Shown in pieces: positions 55,589-64,000 of a stretch of 64,000 nucleotides of DNA. Position 1 is the first letter of the stretch, and each line of letters opens with the position of its first letter. A program made the position numbers and the translations under genes. The notes beneath the pieces are model-generated. The model did not search any database. It was not told the origin of the DNA and was given only the letters and a program-made list of their open reading frames with translations. This DNA comes from Natronincola ferrireducens. GTDB lineage: Bacteria > Bacillota > Clostridia > Peptostreptococcales > Natronincolaceae. Location of the stretch: assembly GCF_900100845.1 (NCBI RefSeq), contig NZ_FNFP01000003.1:286572-350571 (forward strand). Reading direction: 5' to 3'.

Positions 55589-56743
55589 TTGACAACCCAG
55601 AATAAAATAAGAAATAGTTTATTGTGGATGGTTTACGGAGATGCCCTAGGATTTTTAAATGAAAACATTGATACACCAACCCATATACTAAAAGGTTTTC
55701 TATATAGGTATGAAAATAAAGACATTATTATACAAAAACAAAGGGGTCAATACAGCTATATAACAGAATTAATTATTGCTATGATCAAGTCTTTAGTAGA
55801 TGATGGACCTAAGCTAGAAGTTATAGTAGATTATCCGCGTTTCTACGAGGAATTAAAAGTATGGACATATTACCGCCATGGAGCCCCTTCCCATATTCTT
55901 TATAAATTAAGGAACAGTAAAGGCTATTACGACAGTGAGGTTTATTGGAAGGAACAGAAAGCCTATGGAATTAGTAGAATTTTTCCCATCCTAATGGCCA
56001 ATAAAAACTATGCTGCGGCTGAAAAAGAAACCTATAAAAATATTATTTATTTAAATAGGCATCCTCAAGTGATCTTGACAGGGTTACTTTTGATTAGAGG
56101 AGCTTATGTTTTATTAGAAAAAGGATTTCTGCCTAAAGAAGAATTAATACAGGAATTAAAGGATTATATTATTCATATGCAATTCTCTGAGTTAAATAGA
56201 AATATAAAAATGAAGTTACCTACTAATTATGCTGTTCAATTTGAAAAGGAAAGAATTCTTTACCTGTTGGATTTAGACCGTTATAAAAAAAGCGAATTAC
56301 CAGAGGTATCTTCTTGGGATAGCAAGATTATGTTTTTTAACAGCTTAAATAACTTCTACAGACTACAGGAGGGGGAACAAGTGGAGTTGAAGAATCTCCC
56401 TAGACATGATTATAAAGAAATGATTGCTATTAGCTATGGTCTTTGGGGTATAAATACCAAAGAGAGCTATGGAAATTTAAAGACATTGAAGGATGAAGAC
56501 TTTATCAATGACATGGCCAACTATTTATGTAGGTTAAGAGATTATCAATTAAAGAGACCTTTTTATAATCGACAAGAAAAGAGCATAGATTTATTTCAAT
56601 TGGAAAAAGGCGATATAACAAAACATCCTATATTAAATGTTATAAAGATTAAAGACAGGGTGGAAAGTCCTAACTATTTACAATTAGTTGTGGAAACCAA
56701 GGCAGGGCTATATACCTTTATTAAAGACAAGGCAGGACAGTAA
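55589..56743 (+). CDS. ADP-ribosylglycohydrolase-like protein
   Basis: A 384-residue protein, TTG start with GGTGGGGA upstream. The N-terminus IRNSLLWMVYGDALGF resembles the GxxxGxxxGDALG start of ADP-ribosylglycohydrolases, and RHPQVILTGLLLIRG near 157 might be the middle part. The metal-binding aspartate sets typical of the family are poorly conserved, so activity is doubtful. The C-terminal 100 residues do not match anything I know. It ends inside a perfect hairpin. Confidence 0.55.
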   Translation: MTTQNKIRNSLLWMVYGDALGFLNENIDTPTHILKGFLYRYENKDIIIQKQRGQYSYITELIIAMIKSLVDDGPKLEVIVDYPRFYEELKVWTYYRHGAPSHILYKLRNSKGYYDSEVYWKEQKAYGISRIFPILMANKNYAAAEKETYKNIIYLNRHPQVILTGLLLIRGAYVLLEKGFLPKEELIQELKDYIIHMQFSELNRNIKMKLPTNYAVQFEKERILYLLDLDRYKKSELPEVSSWDSKIMFFNSLNNFYRLQEGEQVELKNLPRHDYKEMIAISYGLWGINTKESYGNLKTLKDEDFINDMANYLCRLRDYQLKRPFYNRQEKSIDLFQLEKGDITKHPILNVIKIKDRVESPNYLQLVVETKAGLYTFIKDKAGQ

Positions 56744-56761
56744 CTGTCCTGCCTTGTCTTT
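56723..56761. terminator. Perfect 18-bp bidirectional terminator with a stop codon as loop
   Basis: AAAGACAAGGCAGGACAG and CTGTCCTGCCTTGTCTTT form a perfect stem around TAA, which is itself the stop codon of the upstream gene. The opposing gene stops at 56760. Confidence 0.9.
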
Positions 56762-56960
56762 AATAACTCTTTTCTAAATACCGAATAAACTCTTCTTCAG
56801 TAGTATTGGATAATAGGCTTAATTGCTTTACGATTGCATCCTTCAACTCTATAAAGGAGGGTAATTTTGCATTTTCACCTGTATATTCAAGAGCTTTAAT
56901 AATCATTAACATATCATGCTTTGAAATTTCCTGAACGGATATTTTAGAGAATTCATCCAT
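56760..56960 (-). CDS. Small helical protein, unknown
   Basis: A 66-residue acidic protein predicted to be all-helical, with no cysteine or transmembrane segment. AGGAGGCG upstream of the ATG supports translation. Ends at the shared terminator. No family recognised. Confidence 0.6.
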   Translation of the reverse strand: MDEFSKISVQEISKHDMLMIIKALEYTGENAKLPSFIELKDAIVKQLSLLSNTTEEEFIRYLEKSY

Positions 56961-57095
56961 AATAGTATTCGCCTCCTGATTTCATGAGAGATATAGTATT
57001 TATTTCTACATAAATGTAGAAAAACCTTCAAAATTTTACAATAAATTTAAAAGGTCCTTACTATTGAAAGAACCTTTATCTTTGCTAGGTTAGTT

Positions 57096-57686
57096 TTATG
57101 CTGCATTTATATATTCATTGTTCATTATATTATGATAGACGATATATAACCCTACAACCATAGAGGCCTCCATAGAACTTATTAGGTCGTTTTTATAACT
57201 TTCGCTTTTATTGCTGTATTTATTGTGGAGATCATCTACCAAGGATTTTATTGAATGAGGCGTTTTATTATCTATATTAAACAAAGATTTAGCAATATTA
57301 ATTTTTTCATTATATTTTTTGTATTGCTGATGAAGGTTGCTTTCATAGGCTACATGACTAATAAAATGATTTTTATAGGTTTTTCTATCATTATGAGGCA
57401 CACAAAAATAATCAGCGATAAAATGAGTGACAATTCCAATTTGAGTTGATAAAAATTTGATATGTTCTTTATTATTAGTTAATGGATATTGAGATAAATT
57501 CTGGATTTTATCACATATATACTGAAAAGATTGGGGTTTAAAATGTCGGATGCCTGATAGATGTAAGGGGATGTCAGGCTTAATACTGCCGTAAATCAAA
57601 TTCTTTCTATCAAGATCTACAAGGAATTTTTCTTTAATAGCTTCATGAAGGTGAGTTGCAATAATGATATGGCTTTGAGGTAACAA
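57096..57686 (-). CDS. Zinc-dependent phospholipase C-like protein
   Basis: A 196-residue protein, TTG start. N-terminal SHIIIATHLHEAI, then DIPLHLSGIRH, and THFIADYFCVPHND near 88-101 provide the histidines and aspartates that bind zinc in the phospholipase C/P1 nuclease-like family. I see no signal peptide. It is likely a cytoplasmic metal-dependent member whose substrate is unknown. It is monocistronic. Confidence 0.75.
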   Translation of the reverse strand: MLPQSHIIIATHLHEAIKEKFLVDLDRKNLIYGSIKPDIPLHLSGIRHFKPQSFQYICDKIQNLSQYPLTNNKEHIKFLSTQIGIVTHFIADYFCVPHNDRKTYKNHFISHVAYESNLHQQYKKYNEKINIAKSLFNIDNKTPHSIKSLVDDLHNKYSNKSESYKNDLISSMEASMVVGLYIVYHNIMNNEYINAA

Positions 57687-57836
57687 AAAATGAACCGCCT
57701 TTCTTTAAAAATTATTTCTACACAATAGTATTATATTGAATTAAGATTTATAATACAATAGGGTTTACATATTATTTACAATTATTCAATAACAGGATTT
57801 TTTAACTTTTCTAAAACATGGTTACAATATTAAGAT

Positions 57837-57877
57837 AGTTAATATATTCTTTAATATATTATTAACTATGCTATAAT
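57837..57877 (+). promoter_or_regulatory. Promoter with overlapping palindrome upstream of the radical SAM gene
   Basis: AGTTAATA (57837-57844) and TATTAACT-type arm (57860-57867) form an inverted repeat directly upstream of a -10 box TATAAT (57872-57877), where the -35 would be. It could be an operator. The region 57687-57836 shows nothing else. Confidence 0.4.
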
Positions 57878-57931
57878 GTACATAGGTTTTAAGCACTATG
57901 ATGACAATGATAAAGAAAAGAGGCAAAATAC

Positions 57932-59701
57932 ATGAAGGTGTTGCTAACAACATTAAATGCAAAGTATATACATAGAAACTTGGCTATTAGGTACTTAAAA
58001 CAAAGCATAAAGGATCTTGATGAGGATGTTCATATAGCTGAATTTACCATTAACCATAGCCAACAATATATAGTCAATGAAATCTATAAAATACAACCAG
58101 ATATTATTGGCTTTTCCTGCTACATATGGAATGTTGAAATGATTCACCAGATAAGTAACCTAGTTAAAAAGGTAATGCCCCACGTTACAATTATTTGGGG
58201 GGGACCTGAAGTTTCCTTTGAAGCATCTAAAATTATGGAAGCAAATGATGCTATTGATATGATTATATTAGGAGAAGGAGAAAAAACCTTTAAAGAACTG
58301 ATATCTATTATTGGCAAAGATGAAGATTATTCTCAGATTCCTGCCCTGGCTTTTCGAGCCAAAGGAGAGGTTTTTGTTAACAACCTATCTTCAACTCCAC
58401 TATCTATGGAGGAACTTCCTTTTCCTTATGAAGGAGAGGTGCTAGAAGAAGATAAAATCGTATATTACGAAAGCTCTAGAGGATGTCCTTATAATTGTCA
58501 GTATTGCCTATCCTCATCCTTTCAAGGAGTTAGGTTTAGGCCAATCGAAGTAGTTAAAAAGGAATTGAAATATTTTATTGACCAAGGAGTTAAACAAGTA
58601 AAGTTTGTGGATAGAACCTTTAACGCAAAAAAGGACTATGCTATGGAAATTATGAAGTATATCCTAGAACATAATCAGGGAAAAACAAACTTTCATTTTG
58701 AGATAACAGCTGATTTAGTAGATGAAGATACACTAAACTTCTTACAGGGTGTTCCCACTGGGCTATTTCAGTTCGAAATAGGGGTACAATCAACTAACCC
58801 TGAAACCTTAAAAGCTATACAAAGAAAAATGGATTTTCCCCGTTTAAAGAAAGTTGTAGAAACAATATCTGAGGGGAGAAATATCCATCAGCATTTGGAC
58901 TTAATTGTGGGGTTACCCTATGAAGATTATTTTAGCTTCAGAAAATCCTTTGATGATGTTTTTGCCTTAAGGCCTGAAAAGTTGCAGGTAGGATTTTTAA
59001 AATTATTAAAAGGAGCTGGAATTACAAGAGATGCAAATAAATATGGGTATATTTATGATGATAAGCCACCCTATGAAGTGTTGGAAAATGATGCCATAAC
59101 CTATGGAGAGGTTATGACATTAAAGGGTATAGAAGAGATGGTAGAAACCTATTGGAACAATAACATGTTTAACAGCAGTATTGAATTAATCTTAGCCAAC
59201 TATTATGCCAATACCTTTAGGTTTTTTGAAGATTTATGGCGATACTGGGAAGAAAAGGGGTATCACCATCAGTTCCATAGTAGAAATAAATTATATGAAA
59301 TCCTATTAGATTTTTATTCTTACAAAAATTTTGATAGAATAGATGTGTTTAGAGAAGTATTGAAGTTTGACTACATTAAACACAACAAAACCTCCTCCCT
59401 CCCTAAATTTCTTCCTATAATGGAAGGTAAAGATTTCAAGAACAAATGTCATAAATTTTTACAACAGTTAGAAGTACTGGAGAAATATTTACCAAACTAT
59501 ATAGAACTTCCAGCTAAACAAATTATAAAAAAAGTGCACTTTGAATTATTTAATTATAATGTTGTAGATGTAGAAAAGAACCCTAAAAGCCTAATACAGC
59601 TTCAACAGGAAAAAACAGTCCTATTGTTTGACTATGATATAGAAAATAAAGCAATAGACTACTGCAAATATTTCTTATTAGATGCTGTTGAGTTTCTATA
59701 G
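57932..59701 (+). CDS. B12-binding-domain radical SAM protein (DUF4080)
   Basis: A 589-residue enzyme. Residues 1-130 form a cobalamin-binding-like domain (IIWGGPEVSFE near 88). The radical SAM domain starts near residue 180 with CPYNCQYC holding the 4Fe-4S cluster, and a C-terminal DUF4080 domain completes it. Members probably methylate or rearrange unknown substrates. AAGAGGC upstream of the ATG is a weak ribosome site. It is the first of a row of plus-strand genes that may share transcripts. Confidence 0.9.
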   Translation: MKVLLTTLNAKYIHRNLAIRYLKQSIKDLDEDVHIAEFTINHSQQYIVNEIYKIQPDIIGFSCYIWNVEMIHQISNLVKKVMPHVTIIWGGPEVSFEASKIMEANDAIDMIILGEGEKTFKELISIIGKDEDYSQIPALAFRAKGEVFVNNLSSTPLSMEELPFPYEGEVLEEDKIVYYESSRGCPYNCQYCLSSSFQGVRFRPIEVVKKELKYFIDQGVKQVKFVDRTFNAKKDYAMEIMKYILEHNQGKTNFHFEITADLVDEDTLNFLQGVPTGLFQFEIGVQSTNPETLKAIQRKMDFPRLKKVVETISEGRNIHQHLDLIVGLPYEDYFSFRKSFDDVFALRPEKLQVGFLKLLKGAGITRDANKYGYIYDDKPPYEVLENDAITYGEVMTLKGIEEMVETYWNNNMFNSSIELILANYYANTFRFFEDLWRYWEEKGYHHQFHSRNKLYEILLDFYSYKNFDRIDVFREVLKFDYIKHNKTSSLPKFLPIMEGKDFKNKCHKFLQQLEVLEKYLPNYIELPAKQIIKKVHFELFNYNVVDVEKNPKSLIQLQQEKTVLLFDYDIENKAIDYCKYFLLDAVEFL

Positions 59702-59741
59702 ATAAGAAATATAACAAATTATTATAGAGGTGATGAATCAT

Positions 59742-60488
59742 ATGGATATACTAAAGGATATTTTTTATACCAACAAAAAAATTAGTAAAACGGCAGTATC
59801 CAGCACATTGAAAAATTGGCCTATTATCTTCACGGGATTATTTTATTCACTAGCAAGTCTTATACTGATGATGATATTGCCGTTTTTTTGGATATTAAGT
59901 GGATTAGTAAGCATTATTTTTATGAGTGCTTTATTATCTAATTATTTATATCTAATTAATTGCATTATAAAAAGAAACAAATTTGATCTTCAAGATTTTA
60001 AAGATGGATTTATCATATATTTAAGAAAGGTATGGGGGATATTGTTTATATCCTATGTAGCTTCACTTATTATTAATACCTTTTTAATGCCTGGGTTTAG
60101 ACGGGGATTTCAACCAGGAGCTTTAGGAATAATGATTAACTTTTTAGTGCTTGTGCTATTGAATGCTTTGCCAGAAGTAATCTATCAAAAACATTATAAT
60201 CCATGGGAATCCATAACCTATGCTGTAGAATTTGCAAAGGATAACTGGATAGAGTGGTTTATCCCTAATATAGTTTTAATTGGTGTTCTATATATGCTTA
60301 CTGGTAACCTATTAACAGGGATGTTTAGTTATATTATGCCTTTGAGGTTAATACTTTCTCCCATAGGTATCATCATGTTTCTGATAGGACAGGCATGGTT
60401 TTCCTTTATGATGATTTATCGTGGATATCTTTTTGAACTATTAAGTACTAGTAATAGAAGAAAGAGATTGTTTATGCGAGAGTTTTAA
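59742..60488 (+). CDS. Polytopic membrane protein, unknown
   Basis: A 248-residue protein with about five to six transmembrane segments and small charged ends. No family motif that I can name. The ATG at 59742 is preferred over the starts at 59730 and 59733 because AGAGGTG then has proper spacing. It follows the radical SAM gene by 40 bases. Confidence 0.65.
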   Translation: MDILKDIFYTNKKISKTAVSSTLKNWPIIFTGLFYSLASLILMMILPFFWILSGLVSIIFMSALLSNYLYLINCIIKRNKFDLQDFKDGFIIYLRKVWGILFISYVASLIINTFLMPGFRRGFQPGALGIMINFLVLVLLNALPEVIYQKHYNPWESITYAVEFAKDNWIEWFIPNIVLIGVLYMLTGNLLTGMFSYIMPLRLILSPIGIIMFLIGQAWFSFMMIYRGYLFELLSTSNRRKRLFMREF

Positions 60489-60561
60489 TTAAAAGAATAT
60501 CGTTTAAAATAGTAAACAATAATATTTTTATGTAAAATATATAGGATAAGGGGGTCAGTGC

Positions 60562-61053
60562 ATGGAGGTTTCATTTAAAAAACTTGAGGAAAGAGACATC
60601 AATAATATAATAAGTTTATTTAACAAATTAAAAGCTGAAGCAGCAGAGGTTACTTTTAATCACATAGACAGTAAAGAAGAATTAATAGATTGGTTAAATA
60701 ATCAAAATTATTATTTATATGCTGCTATGATTAAAGATAAAGTAGTTAGCGTTTTTAGGGGTGTTAGAGGACTTAAAGATGAAGCCCACTGTATACTCAT
60801 TACTATTGCAACAGATCCTTCATATAGGGGATGCAAGATTGCCCAAAATCTTATTCGATACAGTTTAGAGGATATAAAAGCAAAGGAAAAGACTATAAGT
60901 CTAGCTAGGGCTTATGTATACAGTGATAATAAACCATCTATTAATACCTTGCTTGCCAATAATTTTACAGTATCGGGCTGTGTATATCAGCATCATCTTA
61001 ACAAGAAAATAGGTACCTATGTAGATGATATTATATTTCATAAAATATTATAA
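60562..61053 (+). CDS. GNAT family N-acetyltransferase
   Basis: A 163-residue acetyltransferase of the GCN5 fold. The acetyl-CoA loop is seen as ATDPSYRGCKIAQNLI (about 91-106), an RGxG variant in which RGCKIA replaces RGxGIG. Its substrate is not known. AAGGGGG precedes the ATG. Confidence 0.85.
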   Translation: MEVSFKKLEERDINNIISLFNKLKAEAAEVTFNHIDSKEELIDWLNNQNYYLYAAMIKDKVVSVFRGVRGLKDEAHCILITIATDPSYRGCKIAQNLIRYSLEDIKAKEKTISLARAYVYSDNKPSINTLLANNFTVSGCVYQHHLNKKIGTYVDDIIFHKIL

Positions 61054-61089
61054 AAAAGTATTTAAACACGAGAAGTATGGAGGGGAAAA

Positions 61090-62247
61090 ATGAAATTTTT
61101 AATTGATGAGTACTTGTTAAAAAAAACCGAGGAACTGTCTTTTATTCATTTAAAACATGATGCACAGTTAAATATAGAAAATTATCAACTTCCCAGCGAT
61201 GGATTGGATATACCTATTATGACAAAAGAGTTAGCAAAGAATATTAAGACAAAAAAAGAAAACGAAATCATAACCGTTGGAAGTATTGTTAGGGGAATGA
61301 TTCTTCTATTAGGAATTGATTCAAGGTTTAAATACAAGGAAGAGTATATTAAGTTCTTATATGCAGCAAATCCTAAAATAGAAAAATATATTTTTGTAGA
61401 AGGAACACGATATTTAGAAGAAAAAAAATTGATGGAAGCTATTATCTTTTTTAAAGCATTAACTCTATTAAAACCAAATGATACAAAAGCTTTACTGAGT
61501 TATACTATGACATTACTACGATATAGGGATGAAGAACTAGGAAACCAGAAAAAAAACTACGAAACTTTTACTAAAGAGATTCAACATAAATTAGAAGAAC
61601 TTCTAACAATAGACCCTAATCAACCATTGGCTTGCTATTATTTAGGATTTATTTATAAAGATAATAAAGCATTTAATAAAGCCAAGCTCCACTGGGAAAA
61701 AGCATTGACATTAGAACTAGAGGATAATATTAAAGAGCAGATAAAAGAACTATTGATTCAATTAGAGGATATGGCACAATATGAAAAAGGTTATGAAGCA
61801 ATCTTAGAGGGGAGACCTCATGAGGGATTATCGATACTGGAAAAATTAGCACCAAAGTATACGGAATGGTGGAACTTAGCATTTTTTCTTGGATTAGGCT
61901 ATCGTCAAACAGGCAAATTTCATGAAGCCATTCAATACTTTAAAAAGGTTTTAGAATTAAAGGAAGATCAGTTAGAAGCCGTAGTAGAATTAGCTTTATG
62001 CTATGGGGGGATGGGAGAATTACAAAAGTCTATAGAATATTTTCACAAGGGTCTTGAATTAGGTGGAGACAATAGTGATCTTCTGTGCAACCTAGCTATG
62101 GTGTATTTGGAGCTTGGAGATATACACAAGGCTAAAGATTATGTAAACAAATCCTTAAAGATGAATCCCCATGATGAAATTACAATAGCCTGTAAAAACA
62201 AAGTAGAAGAGATAGAGATGGCCTCTGGAGCTATAAAGAAGGCGTAG
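61090..62247 (+). CDS. Tetratricopeptide-repeat protein
   Basis: A 385-residue soluble protein. Residues 1-90 are a non-repeat domain. TPR units follow at about 97-130, 180-215 and 258-370, with signature positions such as ACYYLGFIYKDNKAFNKAK and LGLGYRQTGKFHEAIQYFKK. TPRs mediate protein-protein contacts; the partner is unknown. TATGGAGGGG precedes the ATG. It may be co-transcribed with the GNAT gene 36 bases upstream. Confidence 0.85.
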   Translation: MKFLIDEYLLKKTEELSFIHLKHDAQLNIENYQLPSDGLDIPIMTKELAKNIKTKKENEIITVGSIVRGMILLLGIDSRFKYKEEYIKFLYAANPKIEKYIFVEGTRYLEEKKLMEAIIFFKALTLLKPNDTKALLSYTMTLLRYRDEELGNQKKNYETFTKEIQHKLEELLTIDPNQPLACYYLGFIYKDNKAFNKAKLHWEKALTLELEDNIKEQIKELLIQLEDMAQYEKGYEAILEGRPHEGLSILEKLAPKYTEWWNLAFFLGLGYRQTGKFHEAIQYFKKVLELKEDQLEAVVELALCYGGMGELQKSIEYFHKGLELGGDNSDLLCNLAMVYLELGDIHKAKDYVNKSLKMNPHDEITIACKNKVEEIEMASGAIKKA

Positions 62248-62382
62248 TGTCCTTAATAGAACTATACTTTCAAATATTTAATAAAAAATAGAAGGAAAAT
62301 ATATGTCTACATAGAATAAATACAATACAGATCACTAAAAGATTTTAAGTACTAAATAAAATCAACAAGAAGAGGTGATTGT

Positions 62383-63294
62383 ATGATAAAAACACTACAA
62401 GATATAGTAAAAAGAGCCCAAGAGCAACCAAAAATGAAGCTAGCTGTGGCTGCAGCGCAGGACAGTGATGTGCTTAAAGCTGTAGCTGAGGCACAGGAAA
62501 AGAACATTATTGAAGCAATATTAATTGGAAATGAAGAAGATATCAATGTAATAGCAAAAGAAATAGGAATAGATCTAACATCCTTTACTATTATTCATAT
62601 ACCTGATTTAATGGAAGCTGCTTTAGAAGCTGTGAAAATGGTATCAACAGGTAAAGCTGATTTTGTAATGAAGGGATTAATAGATACCTCTATTCTTTTA
62701 AAAGCAGTATTAAATAAAGAAGTAGGATTAAGAGCAGAAAACCTGTTAAGTCATGTTATGGTTTATGATGTGCCCACCTATCACAAGCTACTTTTTTTAA
62801 CAGACGGTGGCATGAATATTGCTCCTACATTAGAAGAAAAAAAGGGTATTTTAAAAAATGCTATCCTAGCCGCCAGAGCAACAGGTATTCAAGAGGTAAA
62901 AGTTGCTTGTCTAGCTGCAAAGGAAAAAGTAAGCGATAAAATGCAGGCTACTATAGATGGAGATAGCCTAAAGCAATTGGCTTTAGAAGGATATTTTGGT
63001 AAAAGTACTTTAGTTGAAGGACCTATAGCCTTTGATTTAGCTATTTCAAAAAATGCTGCTGAAATAAAGAAGTTTAATAGTCCTGTGGCAGGTGAAGCAG
63101 ACATATTATTGGCACCTACAATAGAAGTTGGCAATGGTATAGGCAAAGCTTTAACCTACATGGCCAATGCTAAATCTGCTGGCATAATTATGGGAGCTAA
63201 GGTTCCTATAGTTCTAGTTTCAAGAGCAGACGATGCTGAAACAAAACTATACTCTATTGCTTTGGGAAGTGTTATTGCCGCTTGTAATTATTAA
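62383..63294 (+). CDS. ptb: Phosphate butyryl/acetyltransferase
   Basis: A 303-residue member of the Pta/Ptb family, exchanging acyl-CoA and acyl phosphate. The motifs ADFVMKGLIDT near 95, FLTDGGMNIAPT near 145 and the C-terminal GNGIGKALTYMANAKSAG match phosphotransbutyrylases, which tend to be about 300 residues; Pta is about 330. Butyrate kinase is not next to it. Whether it acts on butyryl, branched or acetyl groups cannot be decided. AGAGGTG precedes the ATG. Confidence 0.85.
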   Translation: MIKTLQDIVKRAQEQPKMKLAVAAAQDSDVLKAVAEAQEKNIIEAILIGNEEDINVIAKEIGIDLTSFTIIHIPDLMEAALEAVKMVSTGKADFVMKGLIDTSILLKAVLNKEVGLRAENLLSHVMVYDVPTYHKLLFLTDGGMNIAPTLEEKKGILKNAILAARATGIQEVKVACLAAKEKVSDKMQATIDGDSLKQLALEGYFGKSTLVEGPIAFDLAISKNAAEIKKFNSPVAGEADILLAPTIEVGNGIGKALTYMANAKSAGIIMGAKVPIVLVSRADDAETKLYSIALGSVIAACNY

Positions 63295-63308
63295 AATAGA
63301 ACCAATAT

Positions 63309-63356
63309 AATTATCTAATGCTAAGAGGCCTTCGGGCCTCCTAGCATTAGATAATT
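63309..63356 (+). terminator. Terminator-like hairpin after ptb
   Basis: AATTATCTAATGCTA pairs with TAGCATTAGATAATT, with an inner GAGGCC-TTCG-GGCCTC. There is no long T-run. It separates ptb from the rRNA promoters. Confidence 0.75.
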
Positions 63357-63475
63357 TAATGTTGTAACAATAACCAAACCTTTATAAAAATAATCATGCA
63401 TAAAACTCAGAAAAAGTGATAGAATATCATTTAGTGGTATAAGTATAGTGTTGCAAAAAAACACATTGAAATAGA

Positions 63476-63504
63476 TTGACAACGTTATGAAACTATGCTA
63501 TAGT
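63476..63504 (+). promoter_or_regulatory. rRNA promoter P1
   Basis: TTGACA (63476-63481), 17-base spacer, TATAGT (63499-63504). Confidence 0.85.
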
Positions 63505-63589
63505 ATTTTACGGTAATCAAATACAGTAATAAAGTGGATTTAAAAACAAATCCGTCTACAAGACAATTAAGATGATGATTAAAAAAGTA

Positions 63590-63618
63590 TTGACAGAGGA
63601 AAAGGATTCTGATATAGT
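63590..63618 (+). promoter_or_regulatory. rRNA promoter P2
   Basis: TTGACA (63590-63595), 17-base spacer, TATAGT (63613-63618), followed by AGTAAAAG and a GTCGCC/GGTGAC hairpin. Confidence 0.85.
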
Positions 63619-63703
63619 AGTAAAAGTCGCCGGAAGTTGAGGGGTGACGGGAGATAAGTTAACACTTAGAAAAAAGAGATTAAGAAAAACTTTTAAAAAA
63701 GTG

Positions 63704-63732
63704 TTGACATAACATCTTGAATATGATATAGT
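63704..63732 (+). promoter_or_regulatory. rRNA promoter P3
   Basis: TTGACA (63704-63709), 17-base spacer, TATAGT (63727-63732), followed by AGTAAAGG and a GTCGTC/GACGA hairpin much like that after P2. From 63733 to 63933 lies the transcribed rRNA leader. Confidence 0.85.
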
Positions 63733-63933
63733 AGTAAAGGTCGTCACTAAGAGGCGACGATAAAAAATGCAAAATGTAGAATGAAGAAGGTCTAAGACCT
63801 TAAAAAGAAAATGGAATTAGTTTTTAATTTTACATTTTAAGTTTTGAGTTTATAAGAAGGTCCTTGAAAATTAAACAGTATAGATATTAAGCCAGCAAAA
63901 TACATCCATCGAAAGATGGAACCCAGAAATTTT

Positions 63934-64000
<67 letters not shown>

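Overview
The window comes from a low-GC, strictly anaerobic, spore-forming Clostridia-type acetogen. Supporting signs are a complete Wood-Ljungdahl (reductive acetyl-CoA) operon, pyruvate:ferredoxin oxidoreductase, a small clostridial spore-protein gene, a selenocysteine peroxiredoxin, T-box and PyrR attenuators, and MutS2. The cluster order and protein features recall Clostridium aceticum / C. formicaceticum / Alkaliphilus-type genomes; that placement is inference from gene content only. I see no phage, insertion sequence, CRISPR array or tRNA gene. The last 67 bases are the 5' end of a 16S rRNA gene.

Layout. 0-8 kb: rhodanese lipoprotein, PyrR-attenuated uracil permease, a peroxiredoxin read through an in-frame UGA (selenocysteine), pyruvate:ferredoxin oxidoreductase, and a small spore protein. 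8-18 kb: GDT1-type cation transporter with an unusual Cys-rich tail and an unrecognised structured leader, serine hydrolase, DUF368/PopT-type lipid transporter, two response regulators (REC-PAS-GGDEF-HD-GYP and REC-HPt), a PreP-like M16 peptidase and a small CxC/CxxC protein. 17.8-19.0 kb: a 1.2-kb gene-free, AT-rich region with a predicted small RNA, two Rex-like sites, palindromic AT repeats and a predicted three-way-junction RNA, all upstream of cooS.

19-41 kb: the Wood-Ljungdahl cluster. The order is cooS-cooC-fhs-fchA-folD-metV-metF-lpd-cooC2-acsD-acsC-acsE-acsB-gcvH, then a RACo-type corrinoid reductive activator, a hydrogenase-like Fe-S/PAS sensor, a SpoIIE-type phosphatase and a DUF3786 protein. 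Together they cover formate to methyl-THF (fhs, fchA, folD, metV/metF), methyl transfer to the corrinoid protein (acsE, acsCD), CO2/CO interconversion (cooS), acetyl-CoA synthesis (acsB), nickel insertion (cooC) and corrinoid reactivation (RACo). Long perfect hairpins without U-tracts punctuate the operon. FolD lacks two cyclohydrolase residues, which fits the presence of a separate FchA. Facing this cluster on the minus strand is a short operon for CooT (nickel protein), DUF3842 and a Cys/His-rich small protein.

42-50 kb: a tight three-gene minus-strand cassette of unknown function: a 1630-residue HD / helical-repeat / nucleotidyltransferase / GNAT-like / phosphoribosyltransferase-like fusion, a lactate/malate-dehydrogenase-like protein and a flavodoxin-fold protein. 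This is the best candidate for an undescribed system. 50-64 kb: L,D-transpeptidase, mutS2, DUF523, T-box-controlled argS (specifier CGC), an ADP-ribosylglycohydrolase-like protein, two minus-strand small genes including a phospholipase-C-like protein, a B12-binding radical SAM protein, a membrane protein, GNAT, TPR protein, a phosphate acyltransferase, and an rRNA operon driven by three near-identical tandem promoters.
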